Part shown: one piece after another, positions 46,685 through 57,540 of the stretch
How the letters are laid out: each line of letters starts with the position of its first letter
How positions within the stretch are numbered: the stretch's first letter is position 1
Source: Saussurea involucrata
Lineage: Eukaryota; Streptophyta; Magnoliopsida; Asterales; Asteraceae
DNA length: 64,000 bases
Direction of reading: 5' to 3'
Assembly (NCBI GenBank): GCA_033807775.1
Contig: CM066313.1
Span: forward strand, 89,909,484 to 89,973,483
Program-made: the position numbers and the translations under genes
The notes under the pieces: model-generated
Seen by the model: the letters and a program-made list of their open reading frames with translations, nothing else
Databases searched by the model: none
What the model was told of the DNA's origin: nothing

Positions 46685-49345
46685 GTCCCCGAAGTCCACG
46701 CCCGCAAACAGCTCCGGGTAATTCTCCCGCATCTCGGCTTCTGGTTCCCACGTCTACTCTGAACCTTTTCGGTGCTGCCACTGGACCTTCACCAATCCAA
46801 TAATTTTGTTCTGCAGAGTCTTCGTCTTCCTCTCGACGATGGCTACTGGCTTCTCCACATAGTTGAGTCGCTCGTCAATCTGAATATCTTCAAGGGGAAC
46901 TACTGCAGACTCATCCATCACACACTTCCGCAACTGAGAAACATGGAACGTGTTGTGGATCAGGCTCAGCTCCTCCGGTAGCTCCAATCGGTAAGCTACT
47001 TTCCCCACACGCGCGATGACCTTGTACGGTCCGATATATCGGGGACCCAACTTTCCCCGCTTGCGAAAACGGATTACCCCTTTCCAGGGTGACACTTTCA
47101 AAAGAACGTAATCCCCGACTTGGAACTCCAAGTCCGATCGTCTCTTATCGGCGTAACTCTTTTGTCGACTCTGAGCAGTGACTAACCGATCCCGCACCAT
47201 CTGGATCATTTCCGTCGTCTTTAGCACAACATCGGTGCTCCCCAGCACTCTGTGACCAACCTCGCCCCAGCAAATGGGCGTCCATCACTTCCTGCCATAC
47301 AACACTTCGTACGGCGCTCTACCGATGCTAGCGTGATAGCTGTTATTATAGGAGAACTCAGCTAGTGGAAGATACTGATCCCAACTACCACCAAAGTCAA
47401 TCACACATGCTCGCAGCATGTCCTCAAGTGTCTGAATAGTACGCTCACTCTGCCCATCGGTGTGAGGATGAAATGTTGTACTGAAATGCAACCGCGTACC
47501 CATTTCATTCTGAAACTTCTCCCAAAACCGGGAGGTGAAACGAGTATCCCGATCCGAGACAATCGAGACTGGCACCCCGTGCCTAGTTACAATCTCTCGG
47601 ATGAAAACCTCCGCGAGCTTATCCGCCGAGAAGCTCTCTTTAATCGCCAAGAAGTGAGCGCTCTTAGTCAGACGATCCACAATTACCCAGATGGTATCAT
47701 TCCCTCGCTGAGTTTTGGGAAGCTTCGTGATGAAATCCATCGTAATCTGCTCCCACTTCCACACCGGAATCTCCAAAGGCTGCAATTTCCCGTGCGGTCG
47801 CTGGTGCTCCGCCTTGACCTTCCGACAGGTCAAACATACCTCCACACACTTGGCTACATCCCGCTTCATGCCGGGCCACCAATAGCCTTCCCGTAAGTCT
47901 CTGTACATTTTGGTAGCTCCCGGATGAATCGAAAACTTGGACTTATGCGCCTCGTCCAATAGTATCTGTCGGTTCCCACCGGTGAATGGGACCCAAACTC
48001 TACCATATCGGGTCAATAATCCTCGACTATCCCGTACTAATTTCGGAATCTCTCCCGAAACCCTCTCACGTTTTGCATTTTCCGCCAACACGGCCACCTC
48101 CTGAGCGACACCTATCGACTCCAAAAGAGGTGCAACCACTGTCAACCGCTGACACAGACCCTTCAGCGATCCCCCAACCGGATGTCGGCTAAGTGCGTCC
48201 GCGACTACATTCGCTTTACCCGGGTGGTAAAGTATCTCGCAGTCGTAATCCTTGACCACATCAAGCCATCTTCGTTGTCGCATATTAAGATTTTGCTGAT
48301 CCATCAGGTATTTAAGGCTCTTATGATCAGTGTAGATAGTACACTTGACACCATAAAGATAGTGTCTCCAAATCTTCAGAGCAAACACCACTGCTCCCAA
48401 CTCCAAGTCATGAGTCGGGTAGTTCGCTTCGTGAGGCTTCAGCTGCCTCGAAGCGTAAGCTATGACCTTGCCGCGTTGCATAAGCATGGCGCCCAACCCC
48501 TGATATGAAGCATCACAATAGACCACCATGTCTTCCATACCCTCGGGCAAAGTTAACACAGGAGCCTCGCATAAACGTCTGCGTAGCTCCTCAAATGCCT
48601 TCTGCTGCTCTTCACCCCAACTGAAAGCTGCAGTTTTCTTCATCAGTCGAGTCATAGGCAAGGCAATCTTGGAGAAATCTTGGATAAATCTCCGATAGTA
48701 TCCTGCTAACCCGAGAAAACTCCGCACCTCGGTAGGAGTTTTCGGCACCTCCCACCGCATTACCGCTGAGATCTTGGCCGGATCGACCATGATACCGTTC
48801 TGATTCACGACATGTCCTAAGAATTGGACTTCTCGTAACCAGAATTCACACTTGGAGAACTTAGCATAAAGTTTCTCTCGTCTCAAAACATCCAAAACTT
48901 CCCGCAAATGCACCTCGTGCTCTTCTCTCGTCTTCGAATATACGAGAGTATCGTCGATGAATACGATCACCGAGCGATCCAACATCGGGCTGCATACCCT
49001 GTTCATGAGGTCCATGAACGCTGCTGGTGCGTTGGTGAGCCCGAAAGGCATCACCACGAACTCGTAATGGCCATACCGCGTTCGGAAGGCCGTTTTCTCC
49101 GTATCCTCACCTCGTACCCGCATCTGATGATACCCGGATCTCAGGTCAATCTTAGAGAACCACGAGGCTCCCTGTAACTGATCAAACAAGTCGTCAATCC
49201 TTGGCAGAGGATAACGATTCTTTACCGTAAGCTTATTCAGCTCCCGGTAATCAATACACATTCGTTGAGATCCATCCTTCTTCTTCACGAACAAGATCGG
49301 AGCTCCCCACGGTGAACAACTCGGCTTAATGAACTCTTTCTCGAG
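46685..49345 (-). pseudogene. pol: Gypsy pol: RT, RNase H, integrase, chromodomain, with two stops
   Basis: The sequence continues the polyprotein from the nested insertion point. Reverse transcriptase has WGAPILFVKKKDGS, FSKIDLRSGYHQ and the VFIDD catalytic box; RNase H has VVYCDASYQGLG; integrase has HPGATKMYRDL, CLTCRKVK, ITMDFITKLPK, VSDRDTRF and HTDGQSERTIQTL. A TGA near 47286-47288 interrupts just after YGRK. The frame resumes (46758-47248) through the GPY-like segment (LGPRYIGPYKV), and a TAG near 46755 precedes the last chromodomain strand (TWEPEAEMRENY). Both stops look like single-base changes. The element is therefore dead in cis even without the insertion. Confidence 0.85.
49341..49345. 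repeat. Left target duplication of the SIRE-like element
   Basis: TCGAG directly precedes the LTR and is identical to 57536-57540. Confidence 0.85.
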
Positions 49346-49785
49346 TGTTGGTGCAAGTGTACCCAGCTTTAAATATTGTGATATATTTTTGGTACACATA
49401 AAATCACATCTCCATATTTATTTTGATGATTACAAAACACACCGCATTATTTGTTATCTAACATTTTATCTGAGTGTGCAGATATTTAAATGATCTCGAT
49501 AAATTTTATCTGAAAAATCCAAGTCTGAAGAGTTTCGTCATTTTATTTTAAAATGATAAACACCCTAAAATATTTTATCACTTGGATATTTCGTATCTAT
49601 ATAAATATATTTGAATCAAATATATATATAATATATATATGTCTTTATTAAATATATATATAAATCGCTGATATATATACATATGTTATTTCTTTTAAAA
49701 TCTCTTTTACTGTTCATCATTTTGAAGAAGTGTGATCAGTCGATTGTAACCCTGCGTTGCCATGCTCTCATTGGACAGAATTTCA

Positions 49786-49997
49786 GGCGGTATACCGCCA
49801 AGGTCTCCGCGGTATACCGCGTCACTATTCACCCATCACATCTTCTATTGTCAGGAACTTTTTCAGGCGGTATACCGCCATGTGCAACGCGGTATACCGC
49901 GGGTACTTGTAGCCGTTGATTTTTGCAGGGTTGACCTTCTCCTTGCAGTGTACTTTTTCTGACGCAGGTATACCGCGATGGGCTGCCGGTATACCGC
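49786..49997. repeat. Cluster of six GGTATACC palindromes in the SIRE-like LTR
   Basis: GCGGTATACCGC occurs at 49787-49798, 49809-49820, 49867-49878 and 49889-49900. Shorter forms with core GGTATACC are at 49967-49974 and 49988-49995. All four full copies are perfect 12-bp palindromes. They sit 25-240 bp upstream of the TATA-like site, in both LTRs (second copy at about 56644-56855). Confidence 0.9.
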
Positions 49998-50021
49998 GAA
50001 AACTTCTGCCCTGGTGATCAT

Positions 50022-50033
50022 CCAGTATAAATA
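50022..50033 (+). promoter_or_regulatory. TATA-box-like element in the SIRE-like 5' LTR
   Basis: CAGTATAAATAC lies on the sense strand, in the middle of the LTR and immediately downstream of the GGTATACC cluster. Assignment is by motif and position only. Confidence 0.5.
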
Positions 50034-50736
50034 CATGCATCCTCCAGCATTCAAGTCCACACCAACTTCAGCAATAAATTCTCCCTCAGCATTTGATTAT
50101 TATTCTGCTGCCTTCTTACTCACACTAAATCACTTAAACTGATAAAATTAATTTTTGAGTAAGAAATCTTGAGTTGATAGCAGATTAAAATCTCTCGATT
50201 AGTTGAATCAGCAACACAACTCAAGTGATCAAACTCTCTAAAATTATCCAAGTGATAAACCTTATTCAAGAGTGATTATTCATATTAAAATTATACCCTC
50301 TTGTAAGTGTTTGAATAGAGTGAGTGATCCACATTAATCTCTCAAAGTAGAGTGTTTCGCGTTTGTTGTATTAAGGTTTGTGTTTCTACCGTAAAGAACA
50401 CGTTTCGTATTGGATCTCCGAGAAGGGTTATTTTCTCGAGGTGGACTAGCCAACTTTGTGTTTGGTGAACCACTTTAAAAATATCGTTGTCAAGTATTCT
50501 CTTTCCCTTATCTATTTACATTTCCGCTGTGCATTTAAATTATATCTGTTTATATAATTGTTGTATACTTACTTATTTATACTCTGCTTTATTTATTCTG
50601 TATTTATTTGTAAAAAGAATTTTTTGAAAGTAAAAGATTTAAAATACAACCTTACCCCCCCCTTAGGTTGTCCAACATTTGGTATCAGAGCAGGTCTTTC
50701 AAAAATATTCTGCATATTTTTCTCTTATTCTTCTAA

Positions 50737-52647
50737 ATGGCTCAACAAACTAATATTGTGTTTTCAAAACCTCCTTTGATAGATACTGAAAAGTTTGGCA
50801 TTTGGGCCGAGCTATTTGAATGTCACGTGCGTGGCAAAAATCAAAAGATTTGGAATATTATAGAAAAAGGGAATTTTAAACCCACCATTGTGAAAGATGA
50901 TGTCTATATTGATAAACCTATAGATGACTGGACTACTTCTGATGAAGCTCATTTTTGTTTAAACTTTGAAGCTAAGAATATATTATATGCTGCTTTAACA
51001 ACTGATGAAATTGAAAGAGTATATACATATAAAACTGCAAATCAAATATGGGAAAGTTTAAATAATACTCATCGTGGAAACACGGAGGTTAAATCTAGTA
51101 AAGTGAATATTTTAGTTCACGATTATGAACTATTCGAAATGAAACAAGATGAGTCAATTGACTCAATGTTTAAAAGATTTAACCTTATTGTGACTACTTT
51201 GAAAGGTTTGGATCGCACTTATCCTAACGAGGACTATATAAGGAAAATCCTACGAGCTCTTCCTTCGGAGTGGATGCAAAAGATAACATCTTTAGAAGAC
51301 TCCCGTGACCTTTCCATAATGAAGATAGATGACTTGATCGGTAATCTTAAAGTGCATGAAATTGCACTTAAAAGAAACAAAGATCGGGAGCAAGTTAAAA
51401 AGAAATCAATCGCTCTAAATGTCTCAACACCAAAAGATGAGAAGAAAAAGGAGAAAGCTAGCTCCTCGAAAGATCCATCCGAAACTCTCGATGAAGTCGC
51501 CATGTTGGTAAGAAACTTTTCCAAATTTCTTAATAATAATAATAAATTTTCTAACAATGGCAGATTTCAAAGAAACGGTAACTACCGTCGTGGTGGTGAA
51601 AATCGAAGTCGTAAGTTCCATAAACGAGACGAAAAAGTTAAGAAAAATGGCGACTCGAGTGAAGACGATAAAGCTAAGCCAAAGAGAGGCTTTTGCTACT
51701 CATGTGGTGACAAAGACCACTACGCCAATGAATGTCCGAAAAAGAACAAGTTCCAAAAGAAGAAGGAGAAAGCCTTCATTGGAGGCGCGTGGAGCGAGAG
51801 TGAAGAAGAAGATGACTATCAAGCCATTTGTCTTATGGCCGAAAGCGACGACGAGGTAAAATCTTCTTACTCGGATTACGATAGTGATTATGAAAGTGAT
51901 AATGAAAATAATCTTGAAGAATTATATGAATCTTTTCATAAAATGGCCGCTCTTGCAAATCGTTACCAAGATGAGAATGCTATGTTAAAAGAAACTGTAA
52001 ATGCATGTAAAAAGGAAATAAAAAATGTTAAACAAAAATCTGAAAATGATATGGATATAATTGCTAAATTAGAAACTAAATTAGGAGAAAAAGATTTTTG
52101 TAAATCTTGTGATGTTTTAAATAAAGAAATTGCATGCTTAAATAAAAAATCACATGAAAATATTATTTGTACAAAATGTGATATTCTTGATAATGAGATT
52201 ACATGTTTAAAGGCTAAATGTGCTTCATATGAAAAAGATAACATGCTAGCTAAAGCCTTTGAAAGTAGTAATAAAAAGGTTCTTAACATGCTTAATATGC
52301 CTAACCGTATAAAATGTAGAAAAGGCATTGGTTCCAATACTTGTGTTGATAAATGTTCATGTATACCCATCAAAAGATTTTATGAATCACCTAAAGTAAA
52401 TACAAGAAATCAATATGTGCAAAAACCTCCGTATGTGCGTAAAATAAATAATGTAAATTATAATACGAGAAAACCGTATGCTCGCATGTACCATGATAAA
52501 TATTCTAAACCTAATAATAATGCGAATGTAAATGCTTGTTTTTATGTGTATGATAAATATAATCGCAAAATTAAAATGGTAAATAAATGGATTCCAAAAG
52601 GAATGTTTAGTAATGATAATCCCGGTGGTATGCGTTTATGGTTTTAA
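50737..52647 (+). CDS. gag: Gag of the SIRE-like Copia element
   Basis: The 636-codon frame opens with MAQQTNIVFSKPPLID 46 nt after the primer site, in a plausible start context. Residues 1-220 form the capsid-like region common to plant Copia gags (NTHRGNTEVKSSKVNILVHDYE, DESIDSMFKRFN). A basic stretch is followed by one CCHC zinc knuckle with C320, C323, H328 and C333 for RNA binding. The tail holds acidic patches (SESEEEDD), a predicted coiled coil around residues 390-520 with repeated KCDILDNEI-type cysteine motifs, and a basic C-terminus. The length is large for Copia gag and agrees with the SIRE group. The stop is in the same reading frame as pol further downstream. No internal break is seen. 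Confidence 0.85.
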   Translation: MAQQTNIVFSKPPLIDTEKFGIWAELFECHVRGKNQKIWNIIEKGNFKPTIVKDDVYIDKPIDDWTTSDEAHFCLNFEAKNILYAALTTDEIERVYTYKTANQIWESLNNTHRGNTEVKSSKVNILVHDYELFEMKQDESIDSMFKRFNLIVTTLKGLDRTYPNEDYIRKILRALPSEWMQKITSLEDSRDLSIMKIDDLIGNLKVHEIALKRNKDREQVKKKSIALNVSTPKDEKKKEKASSSKDPSETLDEVAMLVRNFSKFLNNNNKFSNNGRFQRNGNYRRGGENRSRKFHKRDEKVKKNGDSSEDDKAKPKRGFCYSCGDKDHYANECPKKNKFQKKKEKAFIGGAWSESEEEDDYQAICLMAESDDEVKSSYSDYDSDYESDNENNLEELYESFHKMAALANRYQDENAMLKETVNACKKEIKNVKQKSENDMDIIAKLETKLGEKDFCKSCDVLNKEIACLNKKSHENIICTKCDILDNEITCLKAKCASYEKDNMLAKAFESSNKKVLNMLNMPNRIKCRKGIGSNTCVDKCSCIPIKRFYESPKVNTRNQYVQKPPYVRKINNVNYNTRKPYARMYHDKYSKPNNNANVNACFYVYDKYNRKIKMVNKWIPKGMFSNDNPGGMRLWF

Positions 52648-52989
52648 ATGTGTTATGTATATGTGTTATATATTATATATAAGTAAAATATTGTTATTTG
52701 TACTTTTTTTACTATTCATATATATATATACATACGTACTGCACATATATATATATACATTTTATTTAATTCTTATATATATATATTTGTGTTTAATATA
52801 TTATATATTTTTTGTCTTACTTGATATGTATTATATATATATATTAATATTGTGTAATGTAATATATATATATATTCTGTTTGACTTTATATATATGCAT
52901 GTTGGTTGACATTGAAACTAATTGTCAAGGACCCACGAGAAATGGGGACCATAAAAGTTATATCTTCATTATTGTAGATTGACCTTGAT
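52648..52989 (+). other. AT-rich gag-pol spacer, possibly part of an intron
   Basis: The 342-nt spacer is full of TATATA runs and closes with a strong acceptor-like TCTTCATTATTGTAG ending at 52977. A donor-like GTAAAT at 52579, inside the gag 3' end, is in phase 0. Removing 52579-52977 (399 nt, a multiple of three) would join gag codon 614 to the pol frame. There is no direct evidence for splicing. Confidence 0.4.
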
Positions 52990-55900
52990 ATGGACTGGAT
53001 ACTCGATAGTGGTTGCACACGTCACATGACCGGAAACAATAATCTCTTTTCATCATATAAGTCATGTGATGGTGGACAGGTAATTTTTGGAGGAAACTCC
53101 AAAGGAAATATAATTGGTAGAGGTACAGTCTCTTGCAATAATGTTCAATTTCTTAATGTTAATCATGTTGATAATTTACATTTTAATTTGTTAAGTGTTC
53201 GCCAATTGTGTAAAAATAATACAACTGTTGTCTTCGAAGAAGATTCTTGTAAAATCATAAAAAATGGCAAAGTTCTTTTAAATGGTTTTGTAAAAGGAAA
53301 TTTATATATTTGTAAAACTGTTGTATCTGTAAATGTATGCTTATCTTCTATTAATGATGTTTCTACTTTATGGCATAGGCGTTTAGGTCACGCTAATCTA
53401 AGATTAATGCAAAACTTAAAAAATAAGGAGCTTGTGAGTGACCTGCCAAAATTAAAGTTTGATAATCATTTTTGTGATGCTTGTCGTGTCGGCAAACAAC
53501 ATCACGTTTCTCATAAATCAAAAAATGTTATTTCTACTCAAAGAGTTTTAGAACTTTTACATATGGATCTTTTTGGCCCGATGGCTATTCAAAGTTTTGG
53601 AGGAAATTTTTATACTTTGGTTATTGTGGATGATTATTCCCGTTATACTTGGACTTTATTTTTGAGACATAAAAATGAGGCTTTTGAAAAGTTTAAAATT
53701 TTGGGAAAACGAATTCAAAACCAACAAGGTTGTACGATTGTTTCCATACGTACGGACCATGGACGAGAATTCGATAATGATGTACAATTTGGTGCCTTTT
53801 GTGATAAACATGGTATAACTCATAACTTTTCGGCTCCTCGAACTCCTCAGTCAAACGGGGTTGTTGAAAGGAAAAATCGAACGTTGCAAGAAATGAGTAG
53901 AACTATGCTAAACGAACATCAAGTTCCCCAAAAGTTTTGGTGTGATGCCGTTGCTACCGCGACCTATGTGCTTAACCGTGTCCTAATTAGAGGTATCCTA
54001 AATAAGACACCCTATGAACTTTACCGAGGTAGAAAACCTTCCCTAGCTCACCTGAAAGTTTTTGGTTGTAAATGTTTCATTTTAAACACCAAATCCTACT
54101 TAACCAAATTTGACCCTAAAGCCTATGAAGGAGTGTTCCTAGGTTACTCTTGGAATAGCAAAGCCTATAGAATCCTAAATAAGGAGACCATGGTAGTAGA
54201 AGAATCCTTAAATGTTAGCTTTGACGAGAGTCCTCCCAAACCTAGTGCACCCTTAGCAAATGACAATATCCGTGAAGGAGACGTATTAGCACAACAACTT
54301 AGCAACTTGGATTTAAGTACCCAACCTTCCACAAATAATATTGAATCTAGTGATGCCCCTCCGTGCTTTATTCCACAAGGTATAGATGATCCTAACCTTA
54401 GAACCGCTCGAGGCCATCCCGTAGATCAAATTATAGGTGACCTAAACCAAAGGACAACTAGATCACAAATCCATACCCATTGTGCTTTCCATGCTTTTAT
54501 CTCAACCATAGAACCTAAAACCATAGATGAAGCTTTAGGTGATGAGGATTGGATTATGGCCATGCAAGAAGAGTTAAACCAATTTTCTAGGAATGATGTG
54601 TGGGACTTAGTGCCTAGCCCTAGTAGTCAAACCATTATTGGCACAAGATGGGTCTTCCGAAATAAGGTAGACGAAAACGGTGGAGTCACACGAAACAAGG
54701 CACGTTTAGTTGCCAAGGGGTACAGTCAACAAGAAGGTATAGATTATGACGAAACCTTTGCACCGGTTGCAAGGTTGGAGTCTATTCGAATGCTTCTCGC
54801 TTTTGCGAATGCTAAAGATTTTAAATTATTTCTAATGGATGTTAAAAGTGCTTTCTTAAATGGTATTATAAATGAGGAGGTATACGTTTCTCAACCTCCC
54901 GGTTTTGAAAGTTTTGAAAACCCGACACATGTTTATAAATTAAAAAAGGCGCTTTATGGTTTAAAGCAGGCTCCGCGTGCTTGGTATGATAGATTAAAAA
55001 CCTTTTTAATTTCTAGTGGTTATATTATGGGTAAAATTGATAATACTTTATTTGTGAAATATGTTCAAAATGATATTGTGGTTGTGCAAGTATATGTTGA
55101 TGATATTATTTTTGGTTCCACTAATGAAAAATTGTGTAATGAATTTTCTGCGAAAATGACTAGCGAATTTGAAATGAGCATGATGGGAGAGTTAAAATAC
55201 TTCTTAGGATTGCAAATAAAACAATGTGAAACTGGTATTTTTATTAGTCAATCTAAATATTGTAAAGATATGTTGAAAAAGTTTAACTTTGAAAATGTCA
55301 AACCCGTTGAAACTCCAATGACCACAAATTTGCAATTATCTCGTGACGAGGAGGGAAACGATTTTAATGAAAAGATTTATCGTGGTATGATTGGTAGCTT
55401 GTTATATTTAACTGCTAGTAGACCTGATATTATGTTTAGTGTATGTTTATGTGCTCGCTTTCAATCTTCACCTAAACAAACTCACTATGAAGCTGTCAAG
55501 CGTATTTTTCGATATTTACGAGGTACTACTAATCTTGGCTTATGGTACGCAAAGAAACCCGAGTTAGAAGTAACATGTTTCGCCGATTCCGATCTTGGTG
55601 GATCTATTGTTGACCGAAAAAGTACTAGTGGGGTATGTGCCTTTATAGGTCTCTCACTTGTGTCTTGGTTCTCTAAGAAACAACAATCCGTAGCTTTGTC
55701 TACCACCGAAGCGGAATATGTAGCCGCCGCAAGAGCGTGTGCTCAAGTCCTTTGGATGAAACACACACTTACCGATTTTGAGGTACACCTAACCAAAATT
55801 CCAATTATGTGTGATAACTCAAGTGCCATAAACTTAAGTAAAAATCCCGTTTTACACTCTCGTACCAAACATATTGAATTGAGACATCACTTTTTACGAG

Positions 55901-56040
55901 ATAATGTTCAAAAAGGCAAAATCGTGCTGGAAAAGGTTGATTCGGAAGATAATTTGGCCGATATTTTCACTAAAGCTCTAAACAAAAAGGCGTTCTTTAA
56001 ATTAAGACTTGTTTTAGGCATGCTTGAGTATAACCCTTGA
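52990..56040 (+). CDS. pol: Pol of the SIRE-like Copia element (PR-INT-RT-RNH)
   Basis: The 1016-codon open frame starts within the protease: D6-S7-G8 is the active-site triad in LDSGCTRHMTG. Integrase has the zinc finger H129, H134, C162, C165 and catalytic D193, D256 and E293. Reverse transcriptase spans roughly 545-790, with AFLNG and the YVDD box at 702-705. RNase H lies around 855-990 (D866 in CFADSD, STTEAEYVAA). The ATG at 52990 is probably not an independent start; the protein is expected to be made as a gag-pol fusion, perhaps through splicing of the spacer. No stop or frameshift interrupts it, so it is a candidate for an active enzyme set. Confidence 0.85.
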   Translation: MDWILDSGCTRHMTGNNNLFSSYKSCDGGQVIFGGNSKGNIIGRGTVSCNNVQFLNVNHVDNLHFNLLSVRQLCKNNTTVVFEEDSCKIIKNGKVLLNGFVKGNLYICKTVVSVNVCLSSINDVSTLWHRRLGHANLRLMQNLKNKELVSDLPKLKFDNHFCDACRVGKQHHVSHKSKNVISTQRVLELLHMDLFGPMAIQSFGGNFYTLVIVDDYSRYTWTLFLRHKNEAFEKFKILGKRIQNQQGCTIVSIRTDHGREFDNDVQFGAFCDKHGITHNFSAPRTPQSNGVVERKNRTLQEMSRTMLNEHQVPQKFWCDAVATATYVLNRVLIRGILNKTPYELYRGRKPSLAHLKVFGCKCFILNTKSYLTKFDPKAYEGVFLGYSWNSKAYRILNKETMVVEESLNVSFDESPPKPSAPLANDNIREGDVLAQQLSNLDLSTQPSTNNIESSDAPPCFIPQGIDDPNLRTARGHPVDQIIGDLNQRTTRSQIHTHCAFHAFISTIEPKTIDEALGDEDWIMAMQEELNQFSRNDVWDLVPSPSSQTIIGTRWVFRNKVDENGGVTRNKARLVAKGYSQQEGIDYDETFAPVARLESIRMLLAFANAKDFKLFLMDVKSAFLNGIINEEVYVSQPPGFESFENPTHVYKLKKALYGLKQAPRAWYDRLKTFLISSGYIMGKIDNTLFVKYVQNDIVVVQVYVDDIIFGSTNEKLCNEFSAKMTSEFEMSMMGELKYFLGLQIKQCETGIFISQSKYCKDMLKKFNFENVKPVETPMTTNLQLSRDEEGNDFNEKIYRGMIGSLLYLTASRPDIMFSVCLCARFQSSPKQTHYEAVKRIFRYLRGTTNLGLWYAKKPELEVTCFADSDLGGSIVDRKSTSGVCAFIGLSLVSWFSKKQQSVALSTTEAEYVAAARACAQVLWMKHTLTDFEVHLTKIPIMCDNSSAINLSKNPVLHSRTKHIELRHHFLRDNVQKGKIVLEKVDSEDNLADIFTKALNKKAFFKLRLVLGMLEYNP

Positions 56041-56203
56041 TAAATACTAACTCTCAAATATTTCATATTTTGAGGGGGAGCATCTTTCGAGGGGGAGCAT
56101 AAGCGACTTTCTTAAACCCTTTTTGCTTCGACAAAAGGGGGAGAGAAACCGAGTATGCTCTCGTGTTTAGCGTTGTGTTTGTCATCATCAAAAAGGGGGA
56201 GAT
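56041..56203 (+). other. 3' untranslated region and polypurine tract of the SIRE-like element
   Basis: It holds two GAGGGGGAGCAT phrases, GACAAAAGGGGGAGAG, and the final AAAAAGGGGGAGAT directly before the 3' LTR. Several polypurine tracts in this region are typical of SIRE-type elements. Confidence 0.7.
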
Positions 56204-57535
56204 TGTTGGTGCAAGTGTACCCAGCTTTAAATATTGTGATATATTTTTGGTACACATAAAATCACATCTCCATATTTATTTTGATGATTACAAAACACAC
56301 CGCATTATTTGTTATCTAACATTTTATCTGAGTGTGCAGATATTTAAATGATCTCGATAAATTTTATCTGAAAAATCCAAGTCTGAAGAGTTTCGTCATT
56401 TTATTTTAAAATGATAAACACCCTAAAATATTTTATCACTTGGATATTTCGTATCTATATAAATATATTTGAATCAAATATATATATAATATATATATGT
56501 CTTTATTAAATATATATATAAATCGCTGATATATATACATATGTTATTTCTTTTAAAATCTCTTTTACTGTTCATCATTTTGAAGAAGTGTGATCAGTCG
56601 ATTGTAACCCTGCGTTGCCATGCTCTCATTGGACAGAATTTCAGGCGGTATACCGCCAAGGTCTCCGCGGTATACCGCGTCACTATTCACCCATCACATC
56701 TTCTATTGTCAGGAACTTTTTCAGGCGGTATACCGCCATGTGCAACGCGGTATACCGCGGGTACTTGTAGCCGTTGATTTTTGCAGGGTTGACCTTCTCC
56801 TTGCAGTGTACTTTTTCTGACGCAGGTATACCGCGATGGGCTGCCGGTATACCGCGAAAACTTCTGCCCTGGTGATCATCCAGTATAAATACATGCATCC
56901 TCCAGCATTCAAGTCCACACCAACTTCAGCAATAAATTCTCCCTCAGCATTTGATTATTATTCTGCTGCCTTCTTACTCACACTAAATCACTTAAACTGA
57001 TAAAATTAATTTTTGAGTAAGAAATCTTGAGTTGATAGCAGATTAAAATCTCTCGATTAGTTGAATCAGCAACACAACTCAAGTGATCAAACTCTCTAAA
57101 ATTATCCAAGTGATAAACCTTATTCAAGAGTGATTATTCATATTAAAATTATACCCTCTTGTAAGTGTTTGAATAGAGTGAGTGATCCACATTAATCTCT
57201 CAAAGTAGAGTGTTTCGCGTTTGTTGTATTAAGGTTTGTGTTTCTACCGTAAAGAACACGTTTCGTATTGGATCTCCGAGAAGGGTTATTTTCTCGAGGT
57301 GGACTAGCCAACTTTGTGTTTGGTGAACCACTTTAAAAATATCGTTGTCAAGTATTCTCTTTCCCTTATCTATTTACATTTCCGCTGTGCATTTAAATTA
57401 TATATGTTTATATAATTGTTGTATACTTACTTATTTATACTCTGCTTTATTTATTCTGTATTTATTTGTAAAAAGAATTTTTTGAAAGTAAAAGATTTAA
57501 AATACAACCTTACCCCCCCCTTAGGTTGTCCAACA
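56204..57535 (+). repeat. 3' LTR of the SIRE-like element
   Basis: The 1332-bp LTR is essentially identical to the 5' LTR, including the GGTATACC cluster. It is followed by the TCGAG duplication and then the interrupted Gypsy reverse transcriptase. Confidence 0.9.
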
Positions 57536-57540
57536 TCGAG

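Larger units (their letters stand above)
49346..50677 (+). repeat. 5' LTR of the SIRE-like element
   Basis: By eye it differs from the 3' LTR at one base (TATATCTG near 50546 versus TATATATG near 57404). It contains a cluster of GGTATACC palindromes (49786-49997). A TATA-like CAGTATAAATAC at 50022-50033 just after the palindromes is a plausible core promoter. Confidence 0.85.
49346..57535 (+). mobile_element. SIRE-like Copia element, apparently complete
   Basis: LTRs of 1332 bp (49346-50677 and 56204-57535) start TGTTGGTGCAAG and end GTTGTCCAACA. Flanks are TCGAG on both sides. The primer site TGGTATCAGAGC is at 50680-50691 and the polypurine tract AAAAAGGGGGAGAT precedes the 3' LTR. Gag (50737-52647) and pol (52990-56040) are both open. 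A long gag with an acidic and lysine-rich tail after the zinc knuckle, and a 3' region of GGGGGAGCAT repeats, fit the SIRE/Maximus group; the lineage was not tested. It is inserted in the reverse transcriptase of the chromodomain Gypsy element. Confidence 0.9.

Noticed and set aside
49683..50060. Open frames in the SIRE LTR (both copies)
   Set aside because: They follow the GGTATACC repeats on both strands and are LTR sequence without coding signs.
52613..52909. 98-codon frame rich in I, Y and L between gag and pol
   Set aside because: It is a translation of TATATA runs, so it is low complexity and not a transmembrane protein gene.
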